Notes: generated by a model not told the origin, from the sequence alone. A stretch of DNA of 64,000 nucleotides from Paenibacillus sp. FSL K6-0276 (GCF_037977235.1 NZ_CP150276.1:930001-994000), one strand, 5' to 3'. Counted from the stretch's first letter, positions 30,527 through 39,440 are shown. Numbers and translations are program-made.

Positions 30527-31060
30527 ATGTTAACTATAGAGTTACACACAGAACGATTACATTTAAGAAAAATGAAGGTATCGGACTCGCCTAGTTTGTT
30601 TAAAATTTGGTCTGATCCAGAGGTTACCAAGTTCATGAATATTAATTGTTTCACTGATGAGAATCAGGCAAAAGATATGATTAAACTTCTCGATGAATTT
30701 TCTCAAGATAACAAAGCTATTCGTTTCTCCATAATTGAAATGGATTCCAATGAAATCATAGGTTCTTGTGGTTTCAATTTCTTAGATTATGAAAACGCAA
30801 AAGCGGAAATTGGATATGACATTGCTAAAGCATTTTGGGGAAGAGGATACGCTTCAGAAGCAATCTGTGCTTTGTTAGATTATGCATTCTCATCTTTAAA
30901 GCTAAATCGAATCGAAGCAAAAGTGGAACCCGAAAACGTGAATTCAGTGAAAGTCTTACAGAAGCTGAACTTTACGTTTGAAGGAACACTAAGACAGTCT
31001 GAAAGAGTAGACGGGAGGTTTAACGATCTCAATATGTATTCCAAATTAATAACAGATTGA
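30527..31060 (+). CDS. GNAT N-acetyltransferase, RimJ/RimL type
   Basis: 177 residues. Motifs: TERLHLRKMKVSDS at the start, IGYDIAKAFWGRGYASEA (acetyl-CoA loop), and KVEPENVNSVKVLQKLNF near the end. The family acetylates ribosomal protein N-termini, antibiotics or metabolites. ATG 30527 has GGAGG 8 bases upstream. Twenty bases after it the first CTAACGGGCAG motif appears, so it may be the first cassette gene or the last chromosomal one. Confidence 0.88.
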   Translation: MLTIELHTERLHLRKMKVSDSPSLFKIWSDPEVTKFMNINCFTDENQAKDMIKLLDEFSQDNKAIRFSIIEMDSNEIIGSCGFNFLDYENAKAEIGYDIAKAFWGRGYASEAICALLDYAFSSLKLNRIEAKVEPENVNSVKVLQKLNFTFEGTLRQSERVDGRFNDLNMYSKLITD

Positions 31061-31080
31061 TTGTATCTATTGTGAACGAT

Positions 31081-31104
31081 TTAACTAACGGGCAGCATAG
31101 CATG
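31081..31104 (+). repeat. Single cassette-site motif at the left edge of the array
   Basis: TTAACTAACGGGCAGCATAG fits the right-half motif CTAACGGGCAGNNTAG. No left half or hairpin precedes it. Confidence 0.55.
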
Positions 31105-31151
31105 GCGGAGCCAATGTAAACTGTACCCTTCCGATATTATGATATCTTTAG

Positions 31152-31240
31152 TTGAACTGACGAGGGAGTTCAAATCAACAAAACAGCAGCCGGCATGTAA
31201 TCGGCTGCTGTTTTTGTTGAAGTATAGGGTAGTATAATGC
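31152..31240 (+). repeat. attC-like site 1
   Basis: Left motif TTGAACTGACGAGGGAGTTCAA is itself an inverted repeat. A hairpin with 14-bp arms follows (CAAAACAGCAGCCG/CGGCTGCTGTTTTTG). The right motif is TTGAAGTATAGGGTAGTATA. A degenerate member of the family, placed just before the AraC-GyrI cassette. Confidence 0.6.
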
Positions 31241-31325
31241 GGTTTTCTTTACAAAAAATGTACAGTTCTTGTAAAGTGATATTGCGAACAAATTCCTATA
31301 ATTTAAAAGAGAGGAGGTGCGCGTA

Positions 31326-32240
31326 ATGAATAACTTTAATTCTTTTGAGTGTGTAGTGGAATACCTGGAGAATATTATACCTTGCTCAGATGAAGTTGAT
31401 TATAGTGTCATTTCTAAGATTGCAGGTTGTCCTGCTCCCTTATTTCAGCGTATTTTTGTGTATATTACCGGAATTACTATTAATGAGTATTTGAGGAGAC
31501 GTCGATTAACGTTGGCGGGCTATGATATCAGAAATAGCAGTGGGAAAATTATTGACATTGCTATGAAATATGGTTTCAATTCCCATGCTGCTTTTACAAG
31601 AGCATTCAAAGAGCACCACAAGGTTTCACCTTCTAGTATTAGAAAGGTTGGAGAACAGCTTAATGATTATCCTCGCACCTCCTTTACAAATATTAGAATT
31701 GTAGGAGGAAAACGAATTATGGCAGAGCTTAAAAAAATCGAGTATGTAGAATTTAGAGCTTGTAAAATTGTAGGTATGATGAAAATGACTTCGTTTCAAA
31801 AGGCTGGAGAAGAGTGCTGGGGTTCAGCATTTAAGGAAGGCGTTTTTGACAGAATTCAAGAAATTGAAAGATGGATTTGCAAAGATATTGATGATTATAT
31901 TGGACTTGGGCATATGAGTAAATTTGTTGGAAAAGATAATTTCCAATATATCATAGATAAATTTGTAGAACTTGATGCACCTGTTCCAGAAAAAATGTAT
32001 TCAGAAAATATATCCGCAGGAACAGTTGCTAAAATATGGATAGAAGCCAATAACCTTAACGATATTATTGATAGTGCATACTTAATTTGTTCCGAAGCGG
32101 TCGAGAAAACAGGATACAAAATTGATTTTGAAAACTTTTATTGGTGTGATGTCTACACATACGATAGATTTAGCAGACCGCTAGAAAAAGGACGGAAAAT
32201 TATTCTTGATTATTTGTTGCCTGTAATCAAAGATGAATAG
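31326..32240 (+). CDS. AraC-family regulator with GyrI-like effector domain
   Basis: 304 residues. The N-terminal AraC DNA-binding domain (about 1-105) includes IIDIAMKYGFNSHAAFTRAF. The C-terminal GyrI-like domain (about 130-300) begins KKIEYVEFRACKIVG. Such SoxS/Rob-like two-domain regulators respond to small hydrophobic ligands, often drugs. ATG 31326 has AGGAGG at 8 bases. Cassette 1 of the array, with no efflux gene beside it. Confidence 0.9.
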   Translation: MNNFNSFECVVEYLENIIPCSDEVDYSVISKIAGCPAPLFQRIFVYITGITINEYLRRRRLTLAGYDIRNSSGKIIDIAMKYGFNSHAAFTRAFKEHHKVSPSSIRKVGEQLNDYPRTSFTNIRIVGGKRIMAELKKIEYVEFRACKIVGMMKMTSFQKAGEECWGSAFKEGVFDRIQEIERWICKDIDDYIGLGHMSKFVGKDNFQYIIDKFVELDAPVPEKMYSENISAGTVAKIWIEANNLNDIIDSAYLICSEAVEKTGYKIDFENFYWCDVYTYDRFSRPLEKGRKIILDYLLPVIKDE

Positions 32241-32247
32241 TAAAGAA

Positions 32248-32390
32248 GATTTAACTCCCATGGAAGAACGCAATTACTTCCATAATCTGTGGTGTCGCGT
32301 GAGCGACATGGATGACTAACGGAGAACGTTAGCTCAAATACGATAAGGCAGCCGGTCAGTCAACGCGATACGAACGGGCAGAATAGTTCC
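32248..32390 (+). repeat. attC-like site 2, split by a 61-bp insertion
   Basis: TTTAACT, then a 61-bp miniature element (32257-32317), then AACGGAGAACGTTAGCTCAA. The hairpin region is degenerate (GGCAGCC without a clear partner). The right motif is GAACGGGCAGAATAGTTCC. Confidence 0.65.
32257..32317 (+). mobile_element. 61-bp miniature element (MITE), copy 1
   Basis: Begins CCCATGGAAGAACGC and ends ATGGATGACT, with a small hairpin TGTCGCGTGAGCGACA. It sits between CT and AACGG of site 2. A 61-bp near copy lies at 40479-40539. Its ends resemble those of the IS110 element at 46237-47822 (CCCATG...ATGGCT), so it is probably a non-autonomous derivative. Confidence 0.7.
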
Positions 32391-32438
32391 AATATGTGGT
32401 ATTCTGAGATAAGGGATTTGAACAGGGGGGCAATGTTG

Positions 32439-32891
32439 ATGGAAATAAAGCATCCAGTTAAGAGTCCATCAAGGATTGGAACCATTATAGGCATGATAGT
32501 GCTTATAACGAGTCAATCTATTCTTGTATTGAGATTATGGGATCATAGGGGGTTATTCTACGCTTCGTTAACAGCGGTTCTTATGTGTTTAGTTGTACTG
32601 TTACTCGCATTGTACAGAACATTTTTTAAGAAACCAACGGAGTTATGCCTATGCAATGAGCAAATCATATTAAATGGGAAAATAATTAATTCAAGGGATA
32701 TTAAAGTGATAATGACCAGGGGGTACTTTAAACCTGTTATTGGGATATTACCTTACAGGAGGAAGATCGTCCCATTGGATATGGCATTTAGGTATTCAAA
32801 GGATGAGGATAGAGGTATCTCGGATTTAAAGAGTTGGGCAAAAATGAACAATATAGAGATGGTCAATAAATCGTTTCAAACGTGGATATAA
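32439..32891 (+). CDS. Small membrane protein with PH-like tail
   Basis: 150 residues. Two hydrophobic segments (about residues 14-32 and 41-60) are followed by a soluble C-terminal part with a beta-rich pattern (LCLCNEQIILNGKIINSRDI), similar to bacterial PH-like domains. No family I can name with confidence. ATG 32439 has GGGGGG 8 bases upstream. Cassette 2 of the array. Confidence 0.7.
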   Translation: MEIKHPVKSPSRIGTIIGMIVLITSQSILVLRLWDHRGLFYASLTAVLMCLVVLLLALYRTFFKKPTELCLCNEQIILNGKIINSRDIKVIMTRGYFKPVIGILPYRRKIVPLDMAFRYSKDEDRGISDLKSWAKMNNIEMVNKSFQTWI

Positions 32892-32970
32892 GTGTATTCA
32901 AAAGCACTATTCGGTACGGTAATTATCTTATTCAGAGGATGAGCTTAACCAGGATGACATGCTTGTTCGT

Positions 32971-33068
32971 TACGCTAACGGAGAACTATAGCTAAATACA
33001 ACACGACGGTAGTTAGATAGATAATTGGCTGCCGTCTTTTCATCAACTGACGAGATGGTAGGTCAAGA
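32971..33068 (+). repeat. attC-like site 3
   Basis: Left motif CGCTAACGGAGAACTATAGC, 8-bp hairpin GACGGTAG/CTGCCGTC, right motif CAACTGACGAGATGGTAGGTCAA (degenerate). Confidence 0.65.
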
Positions 33069-33091
33069 TTAAACATCGTGAACCTTAAGTG

Positions 33092-33139
33092 TAAGAACCA
33101 CCTAAGGATGAAAAATCCTGCATGATGGTTCTTTTTTTC
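33092..33139 (+). terminator. Terminator-like hairpin after site 3
   Basis: AAGAACCA pairs with TGGTTCTT, with an inner GGAT/ATCC, and runs into seven Ts. Confidence 0.75.
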
Positions 33140-33263
33140 TCTCCTCTCCCATGTCATTATCAATATGAGGCGATTAAGAAGACTCCAGGATCTCTAGTTC
33201 GTTCGTGAACGTTCGATCGCGATCCAAGCAAATGAATAATTATTGTCAATTGGTGGTGCTATG

Positions 33264-34637
33264 ATGATTTCTCATAAACTAAAAGCAATAGAACAAATGG
33301 CTGAAGGTGATGGATTATCTCAAGAGTTTGAGGAACTTTTGATTCAAGGAGTGTCTATCGATTCCAGAACAGTAAAGCCAGGTAATCTATTTATTCCAAT
33401 TATAAGAAATTTAGACGGTCATGATTATGTTAAAGAAGCAATATCAAAAGGAGCAATGGCATCTTTTTGGCAGAAGGATCATCCAAACCCGCCTATTCAT
33501 TTGCCGCTAATCTTTGTAGATGATTGCTTGCAATCTTTGCAAAACTTAGCAACTAATTATCGAAAAAAACTTTTAGTCAAAGTAATTGGTGTTACAGGTA
33601 GCAATGGAAAGACAACTACAAAAGAGATGCTCAGTTCAGTCTTACAAACAAAATATCGGGTTCATAAGACCGCAGGGAATTTAAACAGTCAGGTAGGTGC
33701 TCCATTAACGATTTTGGGTATAGATAGGGATGCCGAAGTTGCAGTAATTGAGATGGGGATGAGTGAAAGAGGTCAAATTGATCAATTAACTCAAATTACC
33801 CAACCAGATTTAGCTGTTATTACAATGATTGGTGTTTCCCACCTATCTAGCCTCGGTTCTAGAGAAGAAATAGCCGCAGCAAAATTAGAAATTGTGAATG
33901 GTTTACAGAATGGTGGGTGTCTTGTCTACAATGGTGATGAGCCCTTGTTAGCAAAGGGACTCGAAAATATACAAAAAAACACCTCAATATTAACCATTAG
34001 TTTCGGTGAAGGGAAATTAAATGACATTAAATTTGAAAATGCAGTAACTAACTCCGACGGTTCCTATTTTTCTGTAGGTGATAGTGAATTTTCTATACCA
34101 CTTCTCGGTGCACACAATATTACAAATGCACTTGCCACAATTGCAATTGCTTCAAAACTGGGCTTGAATTCAACAGAGATTAATGAAGGTTTTCGTTCTT
34201 TAAAAATGCCGGATATGAGAATGGAGAAGATTGATTCTCCTTTGGGATTTACAATAATCAATGATGCATGGAATGCTAGCCCAGTTTCAGTGAGCGCAGC
34301 AATAAAAACTTTTCAAGAACTAACTGGTTATAACAGAAAGCACTTAGTAATAGGTGACATGCTCGAACTTGGTGACCAAGAAAAGGTGTTTCATCGAGAA
34401 ATTGGCAGAGACCTTGATTCAGATAAAATTCATTATTTATATACAATCGGTGCTCTAAGTAGCCTTATTGCTTTAGAAGCCGAAAAGCGATTTCCAATGG
34501 GTACTGTACAAACATTTTTGGATAAAATGGAGTTGGCTAAAGTATTAAAAAATAAGGTTAAGAAAAATGATGTAATCTTGCTAAAGGCATCAAGGAGAAT
34601 ACAACTCGACTCAATCCTGCCGATATTAATGCAGTAA
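33264..34637 (+). CDS. murF: MurF-type UDP-MurNAc-tripeptide:D-Ala-D-Ala ligase paralogue
   Basis: 457 residues, full length. Mur ligase domains in order: N-terminal UMAG-binding domain (VSIDSRTVKPGNLFIP), central ATPase (VIGVTGSNGKTTTKEML, later AVIEMGMSERGQI), and C-terminal domain (INDAWNASPVSV, LVIGDMLELG). It adds D-Ala-D-Ala to the peptidoglycan precursor in the cytoplasm. It lies alone in the cassette array, not in a dcw cluster, so it is probably an accessory copy. ATG 33264 (or 33261) follows GGTGG. Confidence 0.88.
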   Translation: MISHKLKAIEQMAEGDGLSQEFEELLIQGVSIDSRTVKPGNLFIPIIRNLDGHDYVKEAISKGAMASFWQKDHPNPPIHLPLIFVDDCLQSLQNLATNYRKKLLVKVIGVTGSNGKTTTKEMLSSVLQTKYRVHKTAGNLNSQVGAPLTILGIDRDAEVAVIEMGMSERGQIDQLTQITQPDLAVITMIGVSHLSSLGSREEIAAAKLEIVNGLQNGGCLVYNGDEPLLAKGLENIQKNTSILTISFGEGKLNDIKFENAVTNSDGSYFSVGDSEFSIPLLGAHNITNALATIAIASKLGLNSTEINEGFRSLKMPDMRMEKIDSPLGFTIINDAWNASPVSVSAAIKTFQELTGYNRKHLVIGDMLELGDQEKVFHREIGRDLDSDKIHYLYTIGALSSLIALEAEKRFPMGTVQTFLDKMELAKVLKNKVKKNDVILLKASRRIQLDSILPILMQ

Positions 34638-34647
34638 CTATTACGCC

Positions 34648-34701
34648 AGGGGTACCCATTTTCATCATCTGTGGTGCAGCGCTTGCGCTGCATGTGTGGC
34701 T
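34648..34701 (+). mobile_element. Truncated IS110-derived end next to site 4
   Basis: Only the right-end segment of the family remains: GGTACCCATTTTCATCATCT, then the TGCAGCGC/GCGCTGCA hairpin, then GCATGTGTGGCT directly before AACGGG. The rest of the element is missing. Confidence 0.6.
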
Positions 34702-34780
34702 AACGGGAAACGTTAGCAGAAGAGCTTGCCATGGCAATGCTCCTCTTTTATTTGTTGAAGAAACGGACAGTATAGTTCAA
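34696..34780 (+). repeat. attC-like site 4
   Basis: Left motif GGCTAACGGGAAACGTTAGC, hairpin GAGCTTGCC/GGCAATGCTC, right motif GAAACGGACAGTATAGTTCAA. Confidence 0.75.
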
Positions 34781-34860
34781 TTGTAATTGTTTTTTATCTC
34801 CAGTCTTACAGTTTAAATATTATAATGGAACTAATTGTACTAATAAGGGGCATTAACAGG

Positions 34861-35376
34861 ATGAACAAAGGTAGAATCGTATTTTTAAACGGTGTTACGA
34901 GTTCTGGAAAAACATCAATAGTAGATGCTTTACAATTAAAATCGCACGAATTTTTTTATGTTGTTGCCAATGACCTTTTTGAAGAAATGATAGGTGAACG
35001 TTATCTTCGTGAAGATTATTGGAAGTATTTAAGTGAAGCAATTATCATGATGTATCATACAGCCAAATTATTTTCTGACCATGGTAAAAATATACTTATT
35101 GATGGCATTATGGTAGACCGATCTGAGTTGAAACCACATTATGAAAAAGTGAAGAATATATTTTCTGGGTACCCATTATACATTGTTGAAGTGTTCTGCC
35201 CGTTAGACATTTGCCGTCAGAGAAATATTGCACGAGGAAATAGAACCGAAGACCAATCTGATTGGCAACACAAAGTCATGGAAAAAGATATCCAGTATAA
35301 TTGTACTGTCAACACACATTTAAACACTTCCGAAGAATGCGCAGATTTGATTTTAAAAAGTATATTTGAAGATTAG
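34861..35376 (+). CDS. Chloramphenicol phosphotransferase-like kinase
   Basis: 171 residues. P-loop FLNGVTSSGKTSIVDAL at the N-terminus, DGIMVDR (Walker B-like region), and CRQRNIARGNRTEDQ (lid arginines), as in the CPT family that phosphorylates chloramphenicol. Related kinases act on other substrates, so resistance is only a possibility. ATG 34861 has AAGGGG 10 bases upstream. Cassette 4. A paralogue lies at 49990 in the same array. Confidence 0.8.
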   Translation: MNKGRIVFLNGVTSSGKTSIVDALQLKSHEFFYVVANDLFEEMIGERYLREDYWKYLSEAIIMMYHTAKLFSDHGKNILIDGIMVDRSELKPHYEKVKNIFSGYPLYIVEVFCPLDICRQRNIARGNRTEDQSDWQHKVMEKDIQYNCTVNTHLNTSEECADLILKSIFED

Positions 35377-35406
35377 TATGAATTACTTTACTCGGGGCGG
35401 CACATT

Positions 35407-35490
35407 CCGCTAACGGGTAACTATAGTTCAACGCTGAGAGGGGCTGTCGCTAGGCAGCCTTTTGTTACGCTAACGGGTAGGAAAACGCAA
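35407..35490 (+). repeat. attC-like site 5
   Basis: Left motif CGCTAACGGGTAACTATAGTT, hairpin GGCTG/CAGCC, right motif ACGCTAACGGGTAGGAAAACG. Confidence 0.7.
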
Positions 35491-35568
35491 CACAAATTAA
35501 ACACTTGTTTGTGCATATTGCGGTACAATGTTACAGTATTAAACACCTAATTTGAAAGGGGAATGCCG

Positions 35569-36469
35569 GTGGAACAACTGATAATTGAACCCTATAAACC
35601 CGAAATGGATAAAGCCTCAATCACAGCTATGTTATGTGGAAATGAACAGTTTAATGTGTTTCAACAGAGTGACAAAATGCTCTCTAACAGTGTATTTGTT
35701 GCTCGTTACAAAGACTTAATGGTAGCTTTTCTCTCATTTGATGGTTTTAAGAGAAGAGCGTTGACGACGATATTTGTTAACAAAGAATACAGAAGAATGG
35801 GCATTGGTTCCGCACTTATGGCAAAGGTGGATAAAAATGCTTTCCCAAAACGTAGCAGTAGAACGTTCGATAGGTGTCTCTATAGATGGCGACCGTTGTT
35901 CTCTGCAATTTTTATATAAGCATGGTTATTACATAAGTTATTCATCCTTTATCATGGAGCGTGAAGGTGTACCTCTTCCTGAAAGTAATATTTCTGTCAG
36001 GCAATACGAAGATGATGATTATGAAATATGCCATAACATTTGCGAAATAGCTTTTTACCAAATGCATGAACGCGTGGGGATTCTTCCGTCTTACTATTAT
36101 CCTCCTAACGAAACGGAGCGAAAGAGATTCTCCGAAGATAGAAACAATAGATTCGTGATGCTTATCGACGGTGAAATAGTGGCAGTCGGTATTATTGACG
36201 GTTTTGAACTGAGTCATGTATCCGTTCGCCCAGATCTTCAATCACGAGGATACGGCAGAACTTTTATTTCATTTCTTGTAAATGAAATTGTACGAAGGGG
36301 TGGGAAAATCGTGACCCTCGGGGTTGTGAAAGGCAATCCAGCAATAAAATTGTATAAGAGTCTTGGTTTCAAAGAAAAGTCATTAAACCATTGGGTAACA
36401 AAATATTACAAACCGGACACTCGATTGAGCAGACCACCTAGCGATATATATCCTAAAATGACTCGTTGA
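35569..36469 (+). pseudogene. Tandem-domain GNAT acetyltransferase, frameshifted
   Basis: Two GNAT domains in one gene. The first frame runs to about 35835 (TIFVNKEYRRMGIGSALMAKV). The second continues KMLSQNVAVERSIGVSIDGD and contains the acetyl-CoA loop VSVRPDLQSRGYGRTFISFL. Removing one A from the AAAAA run at about 35836-35840 joins them perfectly. Start GTG 35569 after AAAGGGG. If the run slips during transcription some full product could still be made. Confidence 0.8.
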
Positions 36470-36552
36470 GCTAACAGGTAACAAAAGTGGAATAGCGGTT
36501 GCTTCGGCAGCCGTTTTTTATTTGATCAACAAACGGGCAGAGTAGTTGAAAA
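36465..36552 (+). repeat. attC-like site 6
   Basis: Left motif TTGAGCTAACAGGTAAC, hairpin CGGTTGC/GCAGCCG, right motif CAAACGGGCAGAGTAGTTG. Confidence 0.7.
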
Positions 36553-36629
36553 TAAAGGAAATATCCTAAATCCAAAGAATATTTACTTAATTAGATTGTT
36601 CAAGAACAAGATTGGATGGTGGTATTTTT

Positions 36630-37187
36630 ATGAAAGTGATTATTGGAGCAGGACAGACAAAATATGATGGTTGGCTAAGTACGCAGGTGGATGAGTTGAA
36701 TTTACTATCTGTAGAAAGTTGGTACAAATTATCTGAACCAGAGAGTATTGATGCGCTCTTGGCTGAGCACGTGTGGGAACATTTAACCTATGAGGAAGGG
36801 ATTATGGCTGCCAAGCATTGTTATCAATTTTTAAAACCTGGTGGGTACATTCGTTGTGCCGTTCCCGATAAAAACTTCCGTAACGATTGGTATCAACAGA
36901 TGGTTCAAGTCGGTGGTCCTGGACCAGCGGATCATCCGGCAGCAACTCATAAAATAGTTTATAATGCTAAAACATTTGTATCAGTATTTGAAATGGCAGG
37001 ATTTGAAGTAACGCTGTTAGAGTATTGTGACGAGAACGGAGATTTTCATTTTATATACTGGAATGAAGTGGATGGAAGGATAGGTAGATCGTTTCGGTTC
37101 GATACAAGAAATTCGATTAAAGGATTAGGGATGGTATCCATTATTATAGATGCAAAAAAACCATTGGTAATAAGAGATAAGACCTAA
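36630..37187 (+). CDS. Methyltransferase-like protein (COG4627 type)
   Basis: 185 residues. It resembles the small SAM-dependent methyltransferase group with AEHVWEHLTYEEG and FLKPGGYIRCAVPDKN, where the usual N-terminal glycine loop is shortened. The target is unknown. ATG 36630 lies 7 bases after GGTGG. Cassette 6. The next site is interrupted by a 359-bp IS110-derived element. Confidence 0.75.
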   Translation: MKVIIGAGQTKYDGWLSTQVDELNLLSVESWYKLSEPESIDALLAEHVWEHLTYEEGIMAAKHCYQFLKPGGYIRCAVPDKNFRNDWYQQMVQVGGPGPADHPAATHKIVYNAKTFVSVFEMAGFEVTLLEYCDENGDFHFIYWNEVDGRIGRSFRFDTRNSIKGLGMVSIIIDAKKPLVIRDKT

Positions 37188-37198
37188 AAAATTGAACT

Positions 37199-37557
37199 CC
37201 CATGAAAATTAAATCCGCGAAAAACCTCAAAAAGACAATAATAAATTAGACCTAGCCGAATGATTTTTAAAAAAGGCTGAGCCTGAGAAGAGTTATGAAA
37301 TTAAAGTACCAAAGACCTTTCATAGCTGAAAATAAAAAAATGAGGCTGGTGCAGCAACCAGAGTATCTCCCATGAGTGCTTCCCAAAAGGGAGCGACAAT
37401 CTGTGATGCACCGTGGTCGTTGGAGTCAGACTAACGGATGGGCTCTAAGGCACCATAGTTGATCGACCTTCCTCTCCCAGCCATTGTAGCAGTATGGACA
37501 GATTCGTCGATCCATTTTCATCATCTGTGGTGCAGCGCTTGCGCTGCATGAATGGCT
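37199..37557 (-). mobile_element. IS110-derived non-autonomous element, copy R1 (359 bp)
   Basis: Starts CCCATGAAAATTAAATC and ends GCATGAATGGCT, between TTGAACT (37192-37198) and AACGGGCAG of a cassette site. It has no transposase frame. Its right half carries the structured RNA at 37344-37482 and the terminal TGCAGCGC/GCGCTGCA hairpin. Strand follows the transposase of the full copy at 46237. Confidence 0.75.
37344..37482 (-). ncRNA. Probable IS110 bridge RNA, copy R1
   Basis: Outer stem GGCTGG/CCAGCC encloses about 140 bases. Inside are a TCCC/GGGA hairpin, a GGTCG/CGACC stem, and an internal loop holding CTAACGG (37431-37437) and TAGTTGA (37456-37462). The second agrees with the insertion flank at 6 of 7 bases. 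The sense strand is assumed to be that of the transposase. Confidence 0.6.
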
Positions 37558-37655
37558 AACGGGCAGTATAACGCAAAAACTTAGATATCCAAGAGGTTAT
37601 ATCGGTCTCCATAAGGAATAAAAACTTATTCACTATAAATATAGGAGTTGACCAA

Positions 37656-38642
37656 ATGGGGACAATATTCACAGAGGAAATGATCTTGGATGACCTATTA
37701 AAAACATTTCATCATTTTTTCGGTTTGAATGTAATTGAAACTACTTCAATAAAACGAGGCTGGTTAAACTTAAAGTGGAAAGTTACGACTGATGCAGGGG
37801 AATTTTTACTTAAACAATATAACAAAGAAAGATATAAATTATATAACCCAGAGGAGATATTGTTTGCACTCTCTCAACAGATTAGATTGTATGACCAAGG
37901 TTTAGCGTGCCCCAAAGTGTTATCACAGAATGGAAGTATTTTGCTTGAATCTGATAATGGAGAACTCTTCCTGGTGATGGAATATTGCCAGGGAAAACTA
38001 ATTTCACCAGGTAAAACTAATGTCCATCAAATATACGATTTAGGTCGAGCAACAGGGAAAATGCATCGATTGTTAAATGACGGGACACTTGGCATTAAAA
38101 ATAGTCCACAATTTATTCCTCCAAGCCGTGAGGAGCGTTTAGCACATTGGAACTCAGTTTGGGAAAAGACTAAGGGAGTTGGTAACCCTCAGTTGCTTGC
38201 AGATATAGAAACTCAATTTAAAGCTACTGAAGAAATGAATATAGAAATACTCGAATTACTTCAAACAGGATGGGCACATCGTGACCTTTGGGTAGATAAT
38301 CTTTTATTTAATGATAACGGATTAACTGCAATTCTAGATTTCGATCGACTAAAATATGACTATCCGCAACTTGATGTAGCTCGTGCTGTGATGTCATGTG
38401 CCTTAGATGATAATTTAGATGTCTCCCTGGCTTCGGCGTTTATGGAAGGGTATAGTGAGGAACGCAACGTGGTAGAGGGCTATTTAACACATTCATTACA
38501 GTTGTTGTGGTATATGGAAAGCATATGGTGGATTAATGCTAACATGGATCAACATAGTGTACCGCCAGCTCGCTTTGCAAAGGAAATGATTTGGCTTGCT
38601 GAAAGTCAAAAAAATTTGTCCGGTTTGTTAGGAAATATTTAG
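37656..38642 (+). CDS. Phosphotransferase family protein (APH-like)
   Basis: 328 residues. Kinase-like fold with catalytic loop WAHRDLWVDNLLF (HxDxxxxN) and metal-binding ILDFDRL. The hinge LVMEYCQGK is visible. This is the general APH/homoserine-kinase-type enzyme. No specific aminoglycoside class can be assigned. GGAG is 8 bases before the ATG. Cassette 7. Not closely similar to the APH-like protein at 29447. Confidence 0.85.
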   Translation: MGTIFTEEMILDDLLKTFHHFFGLNVIETTSIKRGWLNLKWKVTTDAGEFLLKQYNKERYKLYNPEEILFALSQQIRLYDQGLACPKVLSQNGSILLESDNGELFLVMEYCQGKLISPGKTNVHQIYDLGRATGKMHRLLNDGTLGIKNSPQFIPPSREERLAHWNSVWEKTKGVGNPQLLADIETQFKATEEMNIEILELLQTGWAHRDLWVDNLLFNDNGLTAILDFDRLKYDYPQLDVARAVMSCALDDNLDVSLASAFMEGYSEERNVVEGYLTHSLQLLWYMESIWWINANMDQHSVPPARFAKEMIWLAESQKNLSGLLGNI

Positions 38643-38674
38643 ACAACGCAAAATTAACCGCTTTTCGTTAAGCT

Positions 38675-39057
38675 CCCATGAAAACTAAATTAGCTCTAAA
38701 CCTGAAAAAGAGCATAATAAAAAAGACTCAGAATAACACTTTTAAAAAAAGGTTGAGCCTCTTGAGTAATCATATAGAGATTGTTAGATCTTTTAAGCAC
38801 AAAAAACATCATATAGATAACAAACAAAAAGGCAAGGCTGGTGCAACAACCAAAAAAGGATTAATCTCCCATGAGTGCTACCCATATAGGGTGCGACATT
38901 CTGTGATGCACCGTGGTGGTCGGAGTCAGACTAACGGTTGGGCTCTATGGCACCATAGCTTATCGACCTTCTTCGCCAGCCGTACAAACAGTATAGACTG
39001 GGGTACCCATTTTCATCCTCTGTGGTGCAGCGCCGCTCTTGCGCTGCATGAATGGCT
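38675..39057 (-). mobile_element. IS110-derived non-autonomous element, copy R2 (383 bp)
   Basis: Starts CCCATGAAAACTAAATT and ends GCATGAATGGCT, between TTAAGCT and AACGGGCAGG. Almost identical to R4 (50661-51044). It includes the structured RNA at 38836-38981. A 132-codon frame crosses it but is broken in R4, so it is not taken as a gene. Confidence 0.78.
38836..38981 (-). ncRNA. Probable IS110 bridge RNA, copy R2
   Basis: Same fold as R1. The hairpin arm reads ACCC/GGGT where R1 has TCCC/GGGA, a compensated change. The inner hairpin CTATGG/CCATAG is perfect. Loop segments are CTAACGG (38931-38937) and TAGCTTA (38956-38962). The latter is the reverse complement of TAAGCTA, spanning the TTAAGCT flank and the first A after the element. 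Confidence 0.65.
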
Positions 39058-39134
39058 AACGGGCAGGTTTGTTTAAGAATACATTTGGATAAAGTGGAGA
39101 TATTATTGAAAACTTCTCCAGATGGGCGGTTATT

Positions 39135-39440
39135 ATGAAAAAATTACTGATATCTTTTTTGGCTATACTTATTTATTCCACTGTTTCAGTAGAGGCTATG
39201 CCTGAATACGCAAAATGGGGTAAAATTGCAGTAGAGGAAACACAAAAACGATACAATGCAGACATAATTGATTATAAGCACATCGGTCGTACTGAACTAA
39301 CACCAAAAAAGTCTGAAGAGAAATTCAAACTATGGATTAGAAGCAAAGCAGGTAACGAGTTTGGGGTTTTTGTATCAATCCAATTTGACCCGTCAACTGA
39401 AATGATCCATTCGATTCAGTTTTCTGAAACTAATCGTTAG
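39135..39440 (+). CDS. Secreted DUF3889 (YqzG/YhdC-like) protein
   Basis: 101 residues. Signal peptide MKKLLISFLAILIYSTVSVEA, then a small domain with YAKWGKIAVEETQKRY and DYKHIGRTEL, as in the YqzG/YhdC family of Bacillales exported proteins of unknown role. ATG has GGGCGG 5 bases upstream. Cassette 8, between two attC-like sites. Confidence 0.82.
   Translation: MKKLLISFLAILIYSTVSVEAMPEYAKWGKIAVEETQKRYNADIIDYKHIGRTELTPKKSEEKFKLWIRSKAGNEFGVFVSIQFDPSTEMIHSIQFSETNR

Larger units (their letters stand above)
37190..37575 (+). repeat. attC-like half site 7, split by element R1
   Basis: Rejoining the flanks of R1 gives TTGAACTAACGGGCAGTATA, the right-half motif. No left half is visible upstream. 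Confidence 0.6.
38664..39075 (+). repeat. attC-like half site 8, split by element R2
   Basis: Rejoined flanks read TTAAGCTAACGGGCAGG, then TTTGTTTAAG, a right-half motif. Confidence 0.6.

Noticed and set aside
37344..37482. Group II intron or known large RNA class for the R-element RNA
   Set aside because: No domain V-like hairpin, no intron-encoded protein, and much too short. Position next to an IS110 transposase and target-matching loops fit a bridge RNA better.
38678..39076. 132-codon open frame across element R2 (and part of it at 50740-51114 in R4)
   Set aside because: The frame is shifted in R4 and absent in R1 and R3, has no good ribosome binding site, and covers a conserved RNA fold and the terminal hairpin of a mobile element.
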